Below are positions 1 to 7,217 of a stretch of 27,283 nucleotides of DNA, piece after piece; positions within the stretch are counted from its first letter, which is position 1, and each line of letters begins with the position of its first letter. The position numbers were made by a program, and so were the translations under genes. This DNA is from CAIKHN01 sp964394565 (GTDB lineage Bacteria; Patescibacteriota; Patescibacteriia; UBA9934): NCBI GenBank assembly GCA_964394565.1, contig CAYMYA010000013.1:1-27283 (forward strand), written 5' to 3'. The notes beneath the pieces were generated by a model. It did not search any database, was not told where the DNA came from, and was given only the letters and a program-made list of their open reading frames with translations.

Positions 1-1296
1 CGGACAAATACGGCCATAGTGCGTCGGGTGAACGTCGCGAACCTCGAAACCAGCGCGCTCTCGGGTAAGACCACCCGGTCCCATTGCGGATAAGCGGCGC
101 TTGTGCTCAAGTTCAGCCAACGGATTCGTCTGATCCATGAACTGCGAGAGCTGTGAAGACATGAAGAATTCACGCACCGCACCAATAACCGGGCGAGCAT
201 TGATCAACTTTCCTGGAGTAAGCGAATCAATTTCGCTCGTAGACATCCGGTCGCGCACAATGCGCTCCATGCGCGCCATACCCACACGGAAACGCGACTG
301 CAACAATTCTCCAACCGCACGCACACGACGATTCCCCAAGTGATCGACGTCATCTGCTTCTTCCTGACTGATGTTCAAACGAATGATTTCACGAATAATT
401 GCGATCAAATCCTCCTTCGTAAGAATACGATTTTCTTCCTTCGCCACTTCTTCCTCTTCATGTGGCAACGAAAAACGAAGGTTAAATTTGTAACGGCCGA
501 CGGCACCGAGGTCATATCGGTCGTAATTGAAGAACATGGCATGAATAAGGCTGCGCGCGTTATCTGCCGTTGCTAAATCCCCTGGGCGAATACGCTTATA
601 CACTTCCTTCAGGCCTTCATCTTCATTCGACGCTGCATCTTTCGCAAGTGTGTTCTCGATGTACTTAATACTTGGGTGAATGTCGATATCTTCAAAGATT
701 TTCAAAATCTCTTCGTTTGACGCGATACCGAACGCGCGCAAGAGTGATGTCACCGCCACCTTACGCTTCCGATCGATCTTGACCCAGATAACGTTCTTCG
801 GATCCGTTTCAAATTCCAACCATGCGCCACGGTTTGGGATAATCTTCGCACCATAATGACGACGCGCGCGAATCACTTCTGCGGTAAAAAAGGCACCCGC
901 AGAGCGCACGAGCTGCGACACCACCACACGCTCCACGCCATTAATAATGAATGTCCCGCGCGGCGTGACCACTGGAAGATCACCCAAATATATTTCCTGT
1001 TCCTTCACCGCGTTAGTGCGAAGGTTCTTCAACCGTGTTTTTACACGCAGCGGCGCTTCGTACGTCACGTTCTTTGCGCGAGAGGTCACTTCGTCGAACT
1101 TTGGTTCATCCAGGTAGTAATCACCAAGCGTTAACTCCAAATCACGACCCATGGAGTCCTTAATTGGCGTCACTTCGTCGAACAGCTCTCGGATACCGTG
1201 ATCCAAGAACCACTGATATGCGGATTTCTGCACCTCAATAAGGTCTGGCAGATCCATCGCGTCACGCAGCGGCGTGAAATACTTGCGTGTCATCAT
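1..1296 (-). CDS. rpoB: RNA polymerase beta subunit, N-terminal 432 codons (partial)
   Basis: This is the beta subunit of RNA polymerase, part of the catalytic core. The minus-strand reading frame opens at ATG 1296 (MMTRKYFTPLRDAMDLPDL, typical of RpoB N-termini) and stays open to the window edge, so the C-terminal part is outside. Near the edge the rifampicin-pocket segment is unmistakable: SSQLSQFMDQTNPLAELEHK followed by RRLSAMGPGGLTRERAGF and VRDVHPTHYGRICP. The residues equivalent to E. coli D516, H526 and S531 are the wild-type D, H and S, so no classical resistance change is seen; N518 is T here. A second ATG lies directly after the first (1293). No Shine-Dalgarno sits at normal spacing. 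Instead a hairpin followed by a T-run abuts the start. The gene has its own promoter about 190 bp upstream rather than following rplL directly. Confidence 0.97.
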   Translation of the reverse strand, partial: MMTRKYFTPLRDAMDLPDLIEVQKSAYQWFLDHGIRELFDEVTPIKDSMGRDLELTLGDYYLDEPKFDEVTSRAKNVTYEAPLRVKTRLKNLRTNAVKEQEIYLGDLPVVTPRGTFIINGVERVVVSQLVRSAGAFFTAEVIRARRHYGAKIIPNRGAWLEFETDPKNVIWVKIDRKRKVAVTSLLRAFGIASNEEILKIFEDIDIHPSIKYIENTLAKDAASNEDEGLKEVYKRIRPGDLATADNARSLIHAMFFNYDRYDLGAVGRYKFNLRFSLPHEEEEVAKEENRILTKEDLIAIIREIIRLNISQEEADDVDHLGNRRVRAVGELLQSRFRVGMARMERIVRDRMSTSEIDSLTPGKLINARPVIGAVREFFMSSQLSQFMDQTNPLAELEHKRRLSAMGPGGLTRERAGFEVRDVHPTHYGRICP

Positions 1297-1301
1297 AACG
1301 A

Positions 1302-1329
1302 AAAAATCGTTGTCCTTAAAAAGACAACG
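1302..1329 (-). promoter_or_regulatory. Terminator-like hairpin in the rpoB leader
   Basis: On the minus strand, CGTTGTC (1329-1323) pairs perfectly with GACAACG (1314-1308) across an 8-nt loop, and is followed by ATTTTTTCG, ending about 6 nt before the rpoB ATG. That is the shape of an intrinsic terminator. The only SD-like string, AAGGA (1317-1313), lies partly in the loop and partly in the stem, 16 nt from the ATG. This could be an attenuator or a translation-sequestering hairpin controlling rpoB. Structure is seen; regulatory role is inferred. Confidence 0.55.
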
Positions 1330-1482
1330 GGTTTATGGGTTCTTCGAGTTCGTAACGGTGCGGAGGCCGAGGGATGGCATGCACTGACGATGAAGAATTT
1401 GGAGGTCCAGGAGCAGTCAGGGGTCAGAGCGCGTAGCGCGGTCCGCCCGGAGACGACAGAAAAGGAGTGTCCAAGTGGCGCG

Positions 1483-1511
1483 AGGATAACACGCCCGCAA
1501 ATCAACGTCAA
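1483..1511 (-). promoter_or_regulatory. Sigma70-like promoter for rpoB
   Basis: Minus-strand TTGACG (1511-1506), a 17-bp spacer and TATCCT (1488-1483). The -35 box matches consensus at 5 of 6 positions and the -10 at 4 of 6. Transcription would start near 1476, giving a leader of about 180 nt before rpoB that contains the hairpin at 1302-1329. Confidence 0.65.
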
Positions 1512-1576
1512 GAATATTCCCACAGCACGCTATTCCATTTCTCCGCCAATATTCGCAAAGGAATAACGTACTCGCA

Positions 1577-1605
1577 TTGACAATATCCCCAGAAATCCCT
1601 ACTCT
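1577..1605 (+). promoter_or_regulatory. Sigma70-like plus-strand promoter running into the assembly gap
   Basis: TTGACA (1577-1582), a 17-bp spacer and TACTCT (1600-1605). The -35 box is a perfect consensus. It points right, divergent from the rpoB promoter, and is followed within about 30 bp by the N-run. It suggests that a plus-strand gene begins in or just before the gap. The same promoter-then-gap arrangement occurs at 15499-15548. Confidence 0.55.
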
Positions 1606-1638
1606 TCCCAGTCCGGAACACCCTGCCTTCCCCCGGAC

Positions 1639-1738
1639 NNNNNNNNNNNNNNNNNNNNNNNNNNNNNNNNNNNNNNNNNNNNNNNNNNNNNNNNNNNNNN
1701 NNNNNNNNNNNNNNNNNNNNNNNNNNNNNNNNNNNNNN
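1639..1738. other. Assembly gap (100 N)
   Basis: Exactly 100 N, the usual placeholder for a scaffold gap of unknown length. Flanking clues (a plus-strand promoter on the left, a GC-rich hairpin on the right) suggest that a plus-strand gene is missing. Reading frames that cross it are artefacts. Confidence 0.99.
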
Positions 1739-1745
1739 CAGAGAC

Positions 1746-1767
1746 CCCCGTCTCGCGGCTGGCGGGG
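1746..1767 (+). terminator. GC-rich hairpin, possible terminator of a gene lost in the gap
   Basis: CCCCGTC (1746-1752) pairs with GGCGGGG (1761-1767), with one T-G wobble, around an 8-nt loop; TGTTCTCATATTC follows. It is similar in style to the GC-rich hairpins ending the plus-strand genes at 12082, 13982 and 16644. The T-run is weak. Confidence 0.35.
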
Positions 1768-1838
1768 TGTTCTCATATTCATGGCTGTGCGACATTCAGC
1801 GATGTTTTCAAATACATCGGCTCACCATCGGTGCAAGA

Positions 1839-1868
1839 CAAAACACCACCCGTTTGGGTGGTGTTTTG
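1839..1868. terminator. Strong bidirectional intrinsic terminator
   Basis: A perfect 13-bp stem CAAAACACCACCC / GGGTGGTGTTTTG with a 4-nt loop. The A-run on one side and T-run on the other let it work in both directions: for recA coming from the right (stop about 190 bp away) and for anything transcribed rightward out of the gap. Confidence 0.85.
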
Positions 1869-2061
1869 GTTCACTTCGTAAGGATGCAGGACAAGAACAC
1901 GGTCTACATAGAGCCAAGCTCATGTGTGGTGCGAAAGGAGAACGTCACCGCACCGTCCGTGCGGGTACGCACCGATGAGTTTGGAAATGCCGGTCTGGCC
2001 CCGCAACACTGCGAAGCGAGCCCTCTCAGCATAACCGAAACTTATCCCTTTCGCAACCCAA
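1869..2061. other. Unexplained spacer between recA and its terminator
   Basis: About 190 bp between the recA stop and the terminator. No convincing reading frame was found on either strand. On the minus strand there are small hairpins, for example GTGCG-TACC-CGCAC and GAGC-TTG-GCTC. It may be a structured 3' UTR or a small RNA co-transcribed with recA, or simply spacer. I looked for SRP RNA, RNase P and tmRNA hallmarks and did not find them. Confidence 0.3.
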
Positions 2062-3132
2062 TTATTCCTCGGCAATTGCGGCATCTTTTTCTTTATCGTC
2101 CTCCTGAGATGATGGCCGCGCAACAAAGCCTTCGCTTGCAAGCGCAGCAGCAGTGGTCGCCTTCCGCATTGCGGCTAATGTTTTCGGGTGTTCGCGCAAA
2201 TATTGCTTTGCAACTTCGCGCCCAACCCCGAGCTTTTCCTCACCAAAAAGATAGCTGTTCCCGCGCTTATCAGCCGAGCCAATTTCCACACCTAAATCAA
2301 GCATATCGCCAGCAATCGAAATGCCTTCGTTGTACATAATGTCGAATTCGCAAGTGCGAAATGGTGGCGCAACTTTATTTTTCACGATCTTTACCTTCAC
2401 GCGGTTCCCAATAATCTTTTCGCCTTGCTTAATTTGTGCCGCGCGACGAATTTCCATGCGCACAGAGGCATAAAACTTCAACGCGTTCCCACCTGGCGTG
2501 GTTTCCGGGTTCCCAAACATCACACCAATCTTCATGCGAATTTGGTTGATGAAAATCACCACCGTTCCAGACTTCGAAACAATACCCGTAAGCTTACGAA
2601 GCGCTTGGCTCATCAATCGGGCCTGTAACCCCATGTGTGAATCCCCCATGTCGCCCTCAATTTCTGCTTTTGGCGTCAACGCCGCAACAGAGTCAACCAC
2701 CACAACGTCAATCGCATTTGAACGCACAAGCGTTTCGACAATTTCCAATGCCTGTTCTCCCGTGTCTGGCTGCGAAATAAAGAGCTCGTCAATATTCACG
2801 CCAACCTTCTTTGCGTACTCCGGATCCATCGCGTGTTCCGCATCCACAAAAGCAGCAATGCCGCCCTGTTTCTGACATTCTGCAATGATATGCTGTGCCA
2901 ACGTGGTCTTGCCGGAAGATTCAGGACCGTAAATTTCGATAATACGGCCGCGCGGGACACCGAGTGCGCCCAGTGCGAGATCCAACGACAAACACCCCGT
3001 GGGAATCGCATCGATATTCGTCGCTTTTTGATCGCCCAGTCGCATAATGGAGCCGTCCCCAAACCGTTGTTTAATTTGCCCGATTGCCGCCTGCGCTGCA
3101 TGCAAACGTGCATTTGCCTGTTCCTTTGCCAT
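2062..3132 (-). CDS. recA: RecA recombinase
   Basis: RecA is the ATP-dependent strand-exchange protein of homologous recombination and co-protease of the SOS response. The 356-residue protein has the normal family length. Visible hallmarks are the start of the core (IGQIKQRFGDGSIMRLGD), Walker A GPESSGKTT at residues 69-77, the Walker B-like VVVVDSVAALTPKAE, loop L1 around EGDMGDSHMGLQARLMSQALRK, and loop L2 INQIRMKIGVMFGNPETTPGG. An acidic, low-complexity C-terminal tail (SSQEDDKEKDAAIAEE) matches the usual regulatory tail. The start ATG follows CTTTTTGT with no Shine-Dalgarno. It lies 75 bp downstream of the RodZ-like gene; the spacer holds an inverted and direct GTTC repeat that may be an SOS operator. 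A strong terminator lies about 190 bp past the stop. Confidence 0.98.
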   Translation of the reverse strand: MAKEQANARLHAAQAAIGQIKQRFGDGSIMRLGDQKATNIDAIPTGCLSLDLALGALGVPRGRIIEIYGPESSGKTTLAQHIIAECQKQGGIAAFVDAEHAMDPEYAKKVGVNIDELFISQPDTGEQALEIVETLVRSNAIDVVVVDSVAALTPKAEIEGDMGDSHMGLQARLMSQALRKLTGIVSKSGTVVIFINQIRMKIGVMFGNPETTPGGNALKFYASVRMEIRRAAQIKQGEKIIGNRVKVKIVKNKVAPPFRTCEFDIMYNEGISIAGDMLDLGVEIGSADKRGNSYLFGEEKLGVGREVAKQYLREHPKTLAAMRKATTAAALASEGFVARPSSQEDDKEKDAAIAEE

Positions 3133-3162
3133 ACAAAAAGACAGTGTGATGATTCAGATACT

Positions 3163-3190
3163 GTTCGTACAATACGAACATCTACCGAAC
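3163..3190 (-). promoter_or_regulatory. Candidate SOS (LexA-type) operator upstream of recA
   Basis: Plus-strand sequence has GTTCGTA-CAA-TACGAAC (3163-3179), a perfect 7-bp inverted repeat. It is followed by a direct repeat, GAAC (3176-3179), seven bases, GAAC (3187-3190). Read toward recA this is GTTC-N7-GTTC, the form known as the LexA box of Alphaproteobacteria. It sits 31-58 bp before the recA start. Repeats are seen; LexA binding is inferred from recA context. No clear -35/-10 pair was found here. Confidence 0.5.
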
Positions 3191-3207
3191 ATCTTACACT
3201 ATCTCTG

Positions 3208-3921
3208 TTACCGACTCACGAAGGTTATCCCCTGTTCCTCCCCAAGCACGTGCCCATCGAAAACAACATGCGTATATTCTGTCGCCGTTTGTGAATATCG
3301 CCGCGCTCCCTTCACAGTAATCACATTCAACCCCCGCGAAAGATCTACCGTCGTTGCAAAGGAATTATCTTCATTGACGACCACTGAATGCCCGTTAATC
3401 GAAAGTGTCACGTCATCGTTTTCGACATACCCGCGCACCTCCACCAATGCAGATTCCGCACGTGTACCATCGAGTGGGGATTCAATCACAATAGCGGGTG
3501 GGCGCAGCATGCCATAAATTTGCCACACAAAATACCCAAAAAACATACTCGCAATACCTCCAAATGCAATCAGCTTCAGAAATTTTGCAGGAGCAAAAAG
3601 CCAAGACCGTTGTACGCGCTGCCTTGGCAAACGATGCGGGGCTAGTAAATCTGTCTGTCCACTTTCTTCTGCGTACAGTTCTAAAAAATACGTCTCGTCT
3701 GCACCAAGTACCCGCGCATATGCTTTAATAAAGTTTCGCGTATAAAGTGGTTCCGGCAATTCCGCGTATCTCCCCCGTTCTAACGCTTCCAAATACCGCT
3801 TCTGCACATGCGTTTGCCGCTCCATCATTTCCAAACTCACCGCCTGGCCACGGCGAAGCGCACGGAGTTTCTCTCCGAGGGTTTGGGGCTGCCGATCAAG
3901 CTGTCGCATGACGAACACCAT
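3208..3921 (-). CDS. RodZ-like HTH / transmembrane / Ig-like protein
   Basis: A bitopic membrane protein with the RodZ plan, likely acting in cell shape or envelope organisation. From the chosen ATG (3921) it is about 237 residues. The cytoplasmic N-terminus is an HTH_25-type helix-turn-helix (LGEKLRALRRGQAVSLEMME through YTRNFIKAYARVLG). It is followed by one transmembrane helix (LIAFGGIASMFFGYFVWQIYG) and an extracytoplasmic beta domain resembling Glucodextran_B-type Ig folds (ESPLDGTRAESALVEVRGYV ... VDLSRGLNVITVKG). A TTG six bases upstream and ATG 3909 are alternative starts; 3921 is preferred because TTTGTGT precedes it as in neighbouring genes. It starts 13 bp after the ftsK stop, so it probably shares a transcript with ftsK. 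Confidence 0.75.
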   Translation of the reverse strand: MVFVMRQLDRQPQTLGEKLRALRRGQAVSLEMMERQTHVQKRYLEALERGRYAELPEPLYTRNFIKAYARVLGADETYFLELYAEESGQTDLLAPHRLPRQRVQRSWLFAPAKFLKLIAFGGIASMFFGYFVWQIYGMLRPPAIVIESPLDGTRAESALVEVRGYVENDDVTLSINGHSVVVNEDNSFATTVDLSRGLNVITVKGARRYSQTATEYTHVVFDGHVLGEEQGITFVSR

Positions 3922-3933
3922 ACACAAACAGGG

Positions 3934-6222
3934 TTAAAAGGTATCGTGCACAGAACGTTGTCGATCCGGATCCTGCTCACCTTCCTCACGTTCTGCGTCG
4001 GTAGCAGACACCTGTTCTAGCTCTTGCACATCCGTGTCCTCATGCGCATCACGTTCAGTGTGCACGTCTTCCTCTTCGATGTCGTCATCCGGCTCCGATC
4101 CTTCTGGGGGCCACTCACTTACGAGCACTTCGCGCGGTTTCGCACCGTCCGCCGGCCCTACCACGCCCAAACGCTCCATAAGATCCACAATGCGAGCGGC
4201 CCGTGAATAACCCACCTTCATACGACGCTGAAGAAATGATGTCGAGACCTTGCCGGCATCGATGGCAATTTCAATCGCATCGTCAAGCAGCGTGTCCGTA
4301 TCAGCGGGATCCATCGCAACACCGCCGGAACCGTTACCAGATTCCGTAATCTGATAATTGTAATCCGGTTCACTTTCTTCCTTCAAGAAGGCAACGACGC
4401 GTTCAATTTCAGATTCCGCAACGTACGCACCCTGCGCGCGTTTTGGCTTCGAAAGTTCCGGCGTCGAAATCAACATATCACCGCGACCGAGGAGTTTATC
4501 GGCACCCGCAACGTCAAGAATAGTTTTCGAATCGACTTGGGAGGCGACGGCAAACGCCAAGCGCGTTGGAATATTCGCTTTAATTGTTCCTGTAATCACG
4601 TCGACGGATGGACGTTGCGTTGCAAGAATTAAATGAATACCGGCTGCGCGCGCCATTTGCGCAATGCGTACAATCACTGCTTCCACATCACGCTTATTCT
4701 GACTCATCAAGTCCGCTAATTCATCAATCACAATCACAATGCGTGGCATGCGCTCTTTACTCTTTGCGTTGTACGAGTCGATATCTTTCGCCCCAAACTT
4801 CGATAAATGATCAAGGCGACGTTCCATTTCCCGCACCGCCCACTTTAATGCATTAATCGCCTCGTCAGCCTTCACAATTGGTGGAATAAGCAAATGGGGA
4901 ATGCCGGCGTATACTGAAAGCTCCACGCGCTTCGGATCAACCATGATAAATTTTAAATCGTCCGGCCCATTCTGATAGAGCAACGAAATAATAATATCGT
5001 TCAAACAGACGGATTTTCCAGAGCCCGTGGCACCGGCAACAAGCATGTGCGGCGCGCGTTCCACCATCATCATTTGCGTTGCGCCAGTAATATCTTTTCC
5101 AATCGGAACACTAAAGCTCGATTTCCGATGTTTAAATTCCTTCGACTCAAGTAACTCCCGCAACGACACTCGACCAATGGTCTGGTTTGGTACTTCAATA
5201 CCAACCAACGATTTCCCAGGAATCGGCGCTTCAATACGAATCGGGTGCGCGGCAAGAGCGAGCGCAAGATCATTTTGCAGCGCGACAATACGCGCAAGTT
5301 TAATCCCAGCGGGTGGTTTCAGCGCATACTGCGTCACCGTCGGGCCAACACGTACTTCTTCAACTTCCACATCGATACCAAATTGATGCAGAGTTTTTAT
5401 AATCAGCTCCGTCCCACGATCAAGATCCCCGGATTTCGCCTCTGAACTTTTATGCTCGAGAAGTTCAAGCGGAATTTCAATCGTTCGGCGCTCGCGCGTC
5501 GTCATCACATGCTCAGTATTGCCGTTGTATATTAACGGCCGCTTTTTTCCCTGCGGTTCATCTGCTTCCTCTTCTTCTTCATCACTCTCACTGTGTTCTT
5601 CACTCCTTACTTCTTCCCCGTCGTCCATCTTTCGTCGATCATCAAATGGAACATCATCCTCATGCTCACTAGTCTCGTTATTACGCGCTCCAAAGCCGCC
5701 GAATACCGAAAGAGGCAATGCGAGGAGGGACGTCAACGATGCATTCAGGAGTAAAACACATGAAACAAGCAGCACAGCGCAGGCAACAATAAACGCCGCA
5801 AACGAACCAAGCGCGCCAACGAGGTACTGTGAAACAAGTAATCCAAAAATTCCCCCCGCACTCTTCAGCGCATCGCCGCCCGTTGCCCCATTCGCAAAAA
5901 ACATGTTCAAAATACCGTTCAACGCCACAAGGAAGAGCGCGAACGATGCTGCGCCACGGAACGTGATGAGCTGCTTGTCGCGAAACACCACGTCGATCGC
6001 AATCAGGAACAGCAGGACGGGAACCACAATCCGCGCAATGCCCATAGCGTACGACAACACACCGTCGAGCCACACGCCAAAGCCGCCAGCAAGGCCAAAA
6101 AAGGCAAGTGCAATCACTGTGCCTATTGCCGCAAGTACAATAGCCATAACACTTTGTCGGACATCATCGCCAAGCAATGGCTCGTCCATCACTTCTACTG
6201 GCTTTTTGTGTTTTTTGGCCAT
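3934..6222 (-). CDS. ftsK: DNA translocase FtsK/SpoIIIE
   Basis: A septum-located, ATP-driven DNA pump that clears and resolves chromosomes at division. The protein starts at ATG 6222 (MAKKHKKPVEVMDEPLLG), about 762 residues. The frame is open 36 codons further upstream, but that part looks like intergenic sequence. Four N-terminal membrane helices (for example VMAIVLAAIGTVIALAFFG) are followed by a short acidic linker (EEHSESDEEEEEADEPQ), an alpha/beta domain, and the RecA-type motor with Walker A GATGSGKSVCLND and Walker B RIVIVIDELADLM. The C-terminal winged-helix gamma domain is present (DAGKVSTSFLQRRMKVGYSR AARIVDLMERLGVVG). An unusual acidic tail of about 65 residues follows it. The gene is divergent from the hydrolase at 6318 and heads the ftsK-rodZ-like pair. 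Confidence 0.96.
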   Translation of the reverse strand: MAKKHKKPVEVMDEPLLGDDVRQSVMAIVLAAIGTVIALAFFGLAGGFGVWLDGVLSYAMGIARIVVPVLLFLIAIDVVFRDKQLITFRGAASFALFLVALNGILNMFFANGATGGDALKSAGGIFGLLVSQYLVGALGSFAAFIVACAVLLVSCVLLLNASLTSLLALPLSVFGGFGARNNETSEHEDDVPFDDRRKMDDGEEVRSEEHSESDEEEEEADEPQGKKRPLIYNGNTEHVMTTRERRTIEIPLELLEHKSSEAKSGDLDRGTELIIKTLHQFGIDVEVEEVRVGPTVTQYALKPPAGIKLARIVALQNDLALALAAHPIRIEAPIPGKSLVGIEVPNQTIGRVSLRELLESKEFKHRKSSFSVPIGKDITGATQMMMVERAPHMLVAGATGSGKSVCLNDIIISLLYQNGPDDLKFIMVDPKRVELSVYAGIPHLLIPPIVKADEAINALKWAVREMERRLDHLSKFGAKDIDSYNAKSKERMPRIVIVIDELADLMSQNKRDVEAVIVRIAQMARAAGIHLILATQRPSVDVITGTIKANIPTRLAFAVASQVDSKTILDVAGADKLLGRGDMLISTPELSKPKRAQGAYVAESEIERVVAFLKEESEPDYNYQITESGNGSGGVAMDPADTDTLLDDAIEIAIDAGKVSTSFLQRRMKVGYSRAARIVDLMERLGVVGPADGAKPREVLVSEWPPEGSEPDDDIEEEDVHTERDAHEDTDVQELEQVSATDAEREEGEQDPDRQRSVHDTF

Positions 6223-6252
6223 AGCAAAACACCGTGCGGGTGCAATGACCCT

Positions 6253-6309
6253 ATTGTACATCCAAATGCCTAGCACGCGCAGTGGAAAAGGTGTGGAACG
6301 TGCTAAAGT
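6253..6309. promoter_or_regulatory. Weak candidate divergent promoter region between ftsK and the hydrolase
   Basis: On the minus strand TACAAT (6258-6253) is a good -10 for ftsK, but the expected -35 is poor. On the plus strand TGCTAAAGT (6301-6309) fits an extended -10. A start 6-8 nt downstream would fall at or next to ATG 6318, giving an almost leaderless mRNA. Both are weak, pattern-based calls. Confidence 0.3.
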
Positions 6310-6317
6310 ACACCAGT

Positions 6318-6980
6318 ATGATAAAAACACTACTCATTCATGGCTACGCTGCCGGGCTCCAAACGTCGGTTTTCCCTAACTCTTTTGGGCAGCATGCTGG
6401 GTTTCGAGGACTCATCGACGAAATCAAGCAGGGATCGATATCCCTCTTTCAGTGGGGAGTGATGGATGCTCCAACCTGGCGCGATCTCGTGAACCCAATC
6501 GCATATTATCGCCTGTATCGCAACGAAGAATCCCTCGCCGCATCGCAAACAACGCAACACGATCTCTATCAGAGAATGGTCGACGAGAACCCGTCAACGC
6601 TCATTGCGCATTCCCTCGGGTGCCGCCTTCTGCTGAATACCGTCAATTCATTGGATCTCCCCCCATCCGTTGAACGTATTGTGTTCTTGCAGGCCGATTT
6701 CTCCCGTTCAGAATGCATCGAGCATGCCGGTGCGCTCGATCGCCTCGCAAACCAGTCGCTTACACTCGAGAATTATCACTGTATTTGGGATCCGAGCCTC
6801 GCCACATCGGCGATACTTCATCGCACCCCTCGGGCAGGGATGTTGCCCTGGCCTCAGGCGCACGTTCACAACCACTTCTTTCCCCTCCTCCGCCCCATCA
6901 ATCTCCACACCAGTCCGTTACGAGACCGCGCCTTCCTGCGCTCACTCATTCATGTGGAAAAGTCCATTGACGTTCGGTAA
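6318..6980 (+). CDS. Small alpha/beta-hydrolase-like protein
   Basis: About 220 residues. The N-terminus MIKTLLIHGYAAG is the first strand and HG(Y) loop of alpha/beta hydrolases, and IAHSLGCRLLL is a nucleophile elbow with the first Gly replaced by Ala (A-H-S-L-G). A C-terminal His-rich segment (AHVHNHFFPLL) could carry the catalytic His. Relatives of this size (RBBP9/YdeN-like) are serine hydrolases of unknown substrate; the exact substrate cannot be told. ATG 6318 is preferred over the upstream in-frame ATG 6282, because the family begins right at the first beta strand and a candidate extended -10 lies at 6301-6309. It is monocistronic, divergent from ftsK, with a small hairpin downstream. 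Confidence 0.7.
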   Translation: MIKTLLIHGYAAGLQTSVFPNSFGQHAGFRGLIDEIKQGSISLFQWGVMDAPTWRDLVNPIAYYRLYRNEESLAASQTTQHDLYQRMVDENPSTLIAHSLGCRLLLNTVNSLDLPPSVERIVFLQADFSRSECIEHAGALDRLANQSLTLENYHCIWDPSLATSAILHRTPRAGMLPWPQAHVHNHFFPLLRPINLHTSPLRDRAFLRSLIHVEKSIDVR

Positions 6981-7058
6981 GTGTTCGCTTATTATTAAGA
7001 CACTCGAGTGTGGGTTGAAAATCCTCTCTTAGTGTCGCGAAAGCTGCTCCCCAAGCAG

Positions 7059-7077
7059 ACATGTGAAAACATGTTTT
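7059..7077 (+). terminator. Short hairpin terminator after the hydrolase
   Basis: ACATGT (7059-7064), GAAA tetraloop, ACATGT (7069-7074), then TTT. The stem is short (6 bp) but is followed by Ts and sits between the hydrolase stop and the tRNA-like gene. Confidence 0.45.
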
Positions 7078-7115
7078 GCATTGCGGGAGCGGTTTTTGTT
7101 TACCCCGGGCCAGTC

Positions 7116-7191
7116 GGGCTCATGGTGGTAAGGATAACCACACTCGGGTCGACACCAAGAATTGCGAGTTCGATTCTCGCTGAGTCCACCA
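7116..7191 (+). tRNA. tRNA or tRNA-like gene, anticodon CGA, alanine-type acceptor
   Basis: Exactly 76 nt including an encoded CCA. The acceptor GGGCTCA pairs with TGAGTCC (six Watson-Crick pairs plus G3-U70), and the discriminator is A. The D-stem is GTGG/CCAC with a loop containing GG. The T-arm is perfect: GCGAG-TTCGATT-CTCGC. The anticodon arm is CTCGG-GTCGACA-CCAAG, with one C-A mismatch, T33 and anticodon CGA; the variable loop is only 4 nt. CGA would read the serine codon UCG, but serine tRNAs have a long variable arm, which this lacks, whereas G3-U70 with A73 is the alanine identity set. Position 14 is T and position 37 is C, both unusual. It may be a divergent, non-canonical or decaying tRNA. 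A strong terminator lies 26 bp downstream. Confidence 0.6.
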
Positions 7192-7217
7192 TGGTTCTTT
7201 CAAATGGCCCGGGACCA

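Noticed and set aside
1293..1523. A 76-codon frame in the rpoB leader that ends with an ATGA overlap on rpoB
   Set aside because: Its ATG lies upstream of the predicted rpoB promoter, it has no ribosome-binding site, and the protein has no recognisable features. The overlap is probably chance, though a leader peptide cannot be fully excluded.
1417..1978. Several frames running through the first N-run
   Set aside because: They exist only because N codons are not stops; no flank looks like protein.
6223..6330. A 36-codon N-terminal extension of FtsK
   Set aside because: The extension overlaps the divergent hydrolase start and carries the candidate -10 box; MAKKHKKP is the natural beginning.
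5519..6379. A 286-codon plus-strand frame opposite ftsK
   Set aside because: Ser/Pro-rich antisense of the FtsK N-terminal membrane region; no motifs.
7116..7191. 3' end of a tmRNA
   Set aside because: G3-U70 and the T-arm fit, but a D-stem and an anticodon arm are present within 76 nt and the tmRNA 5' domain and tag frame are absent.
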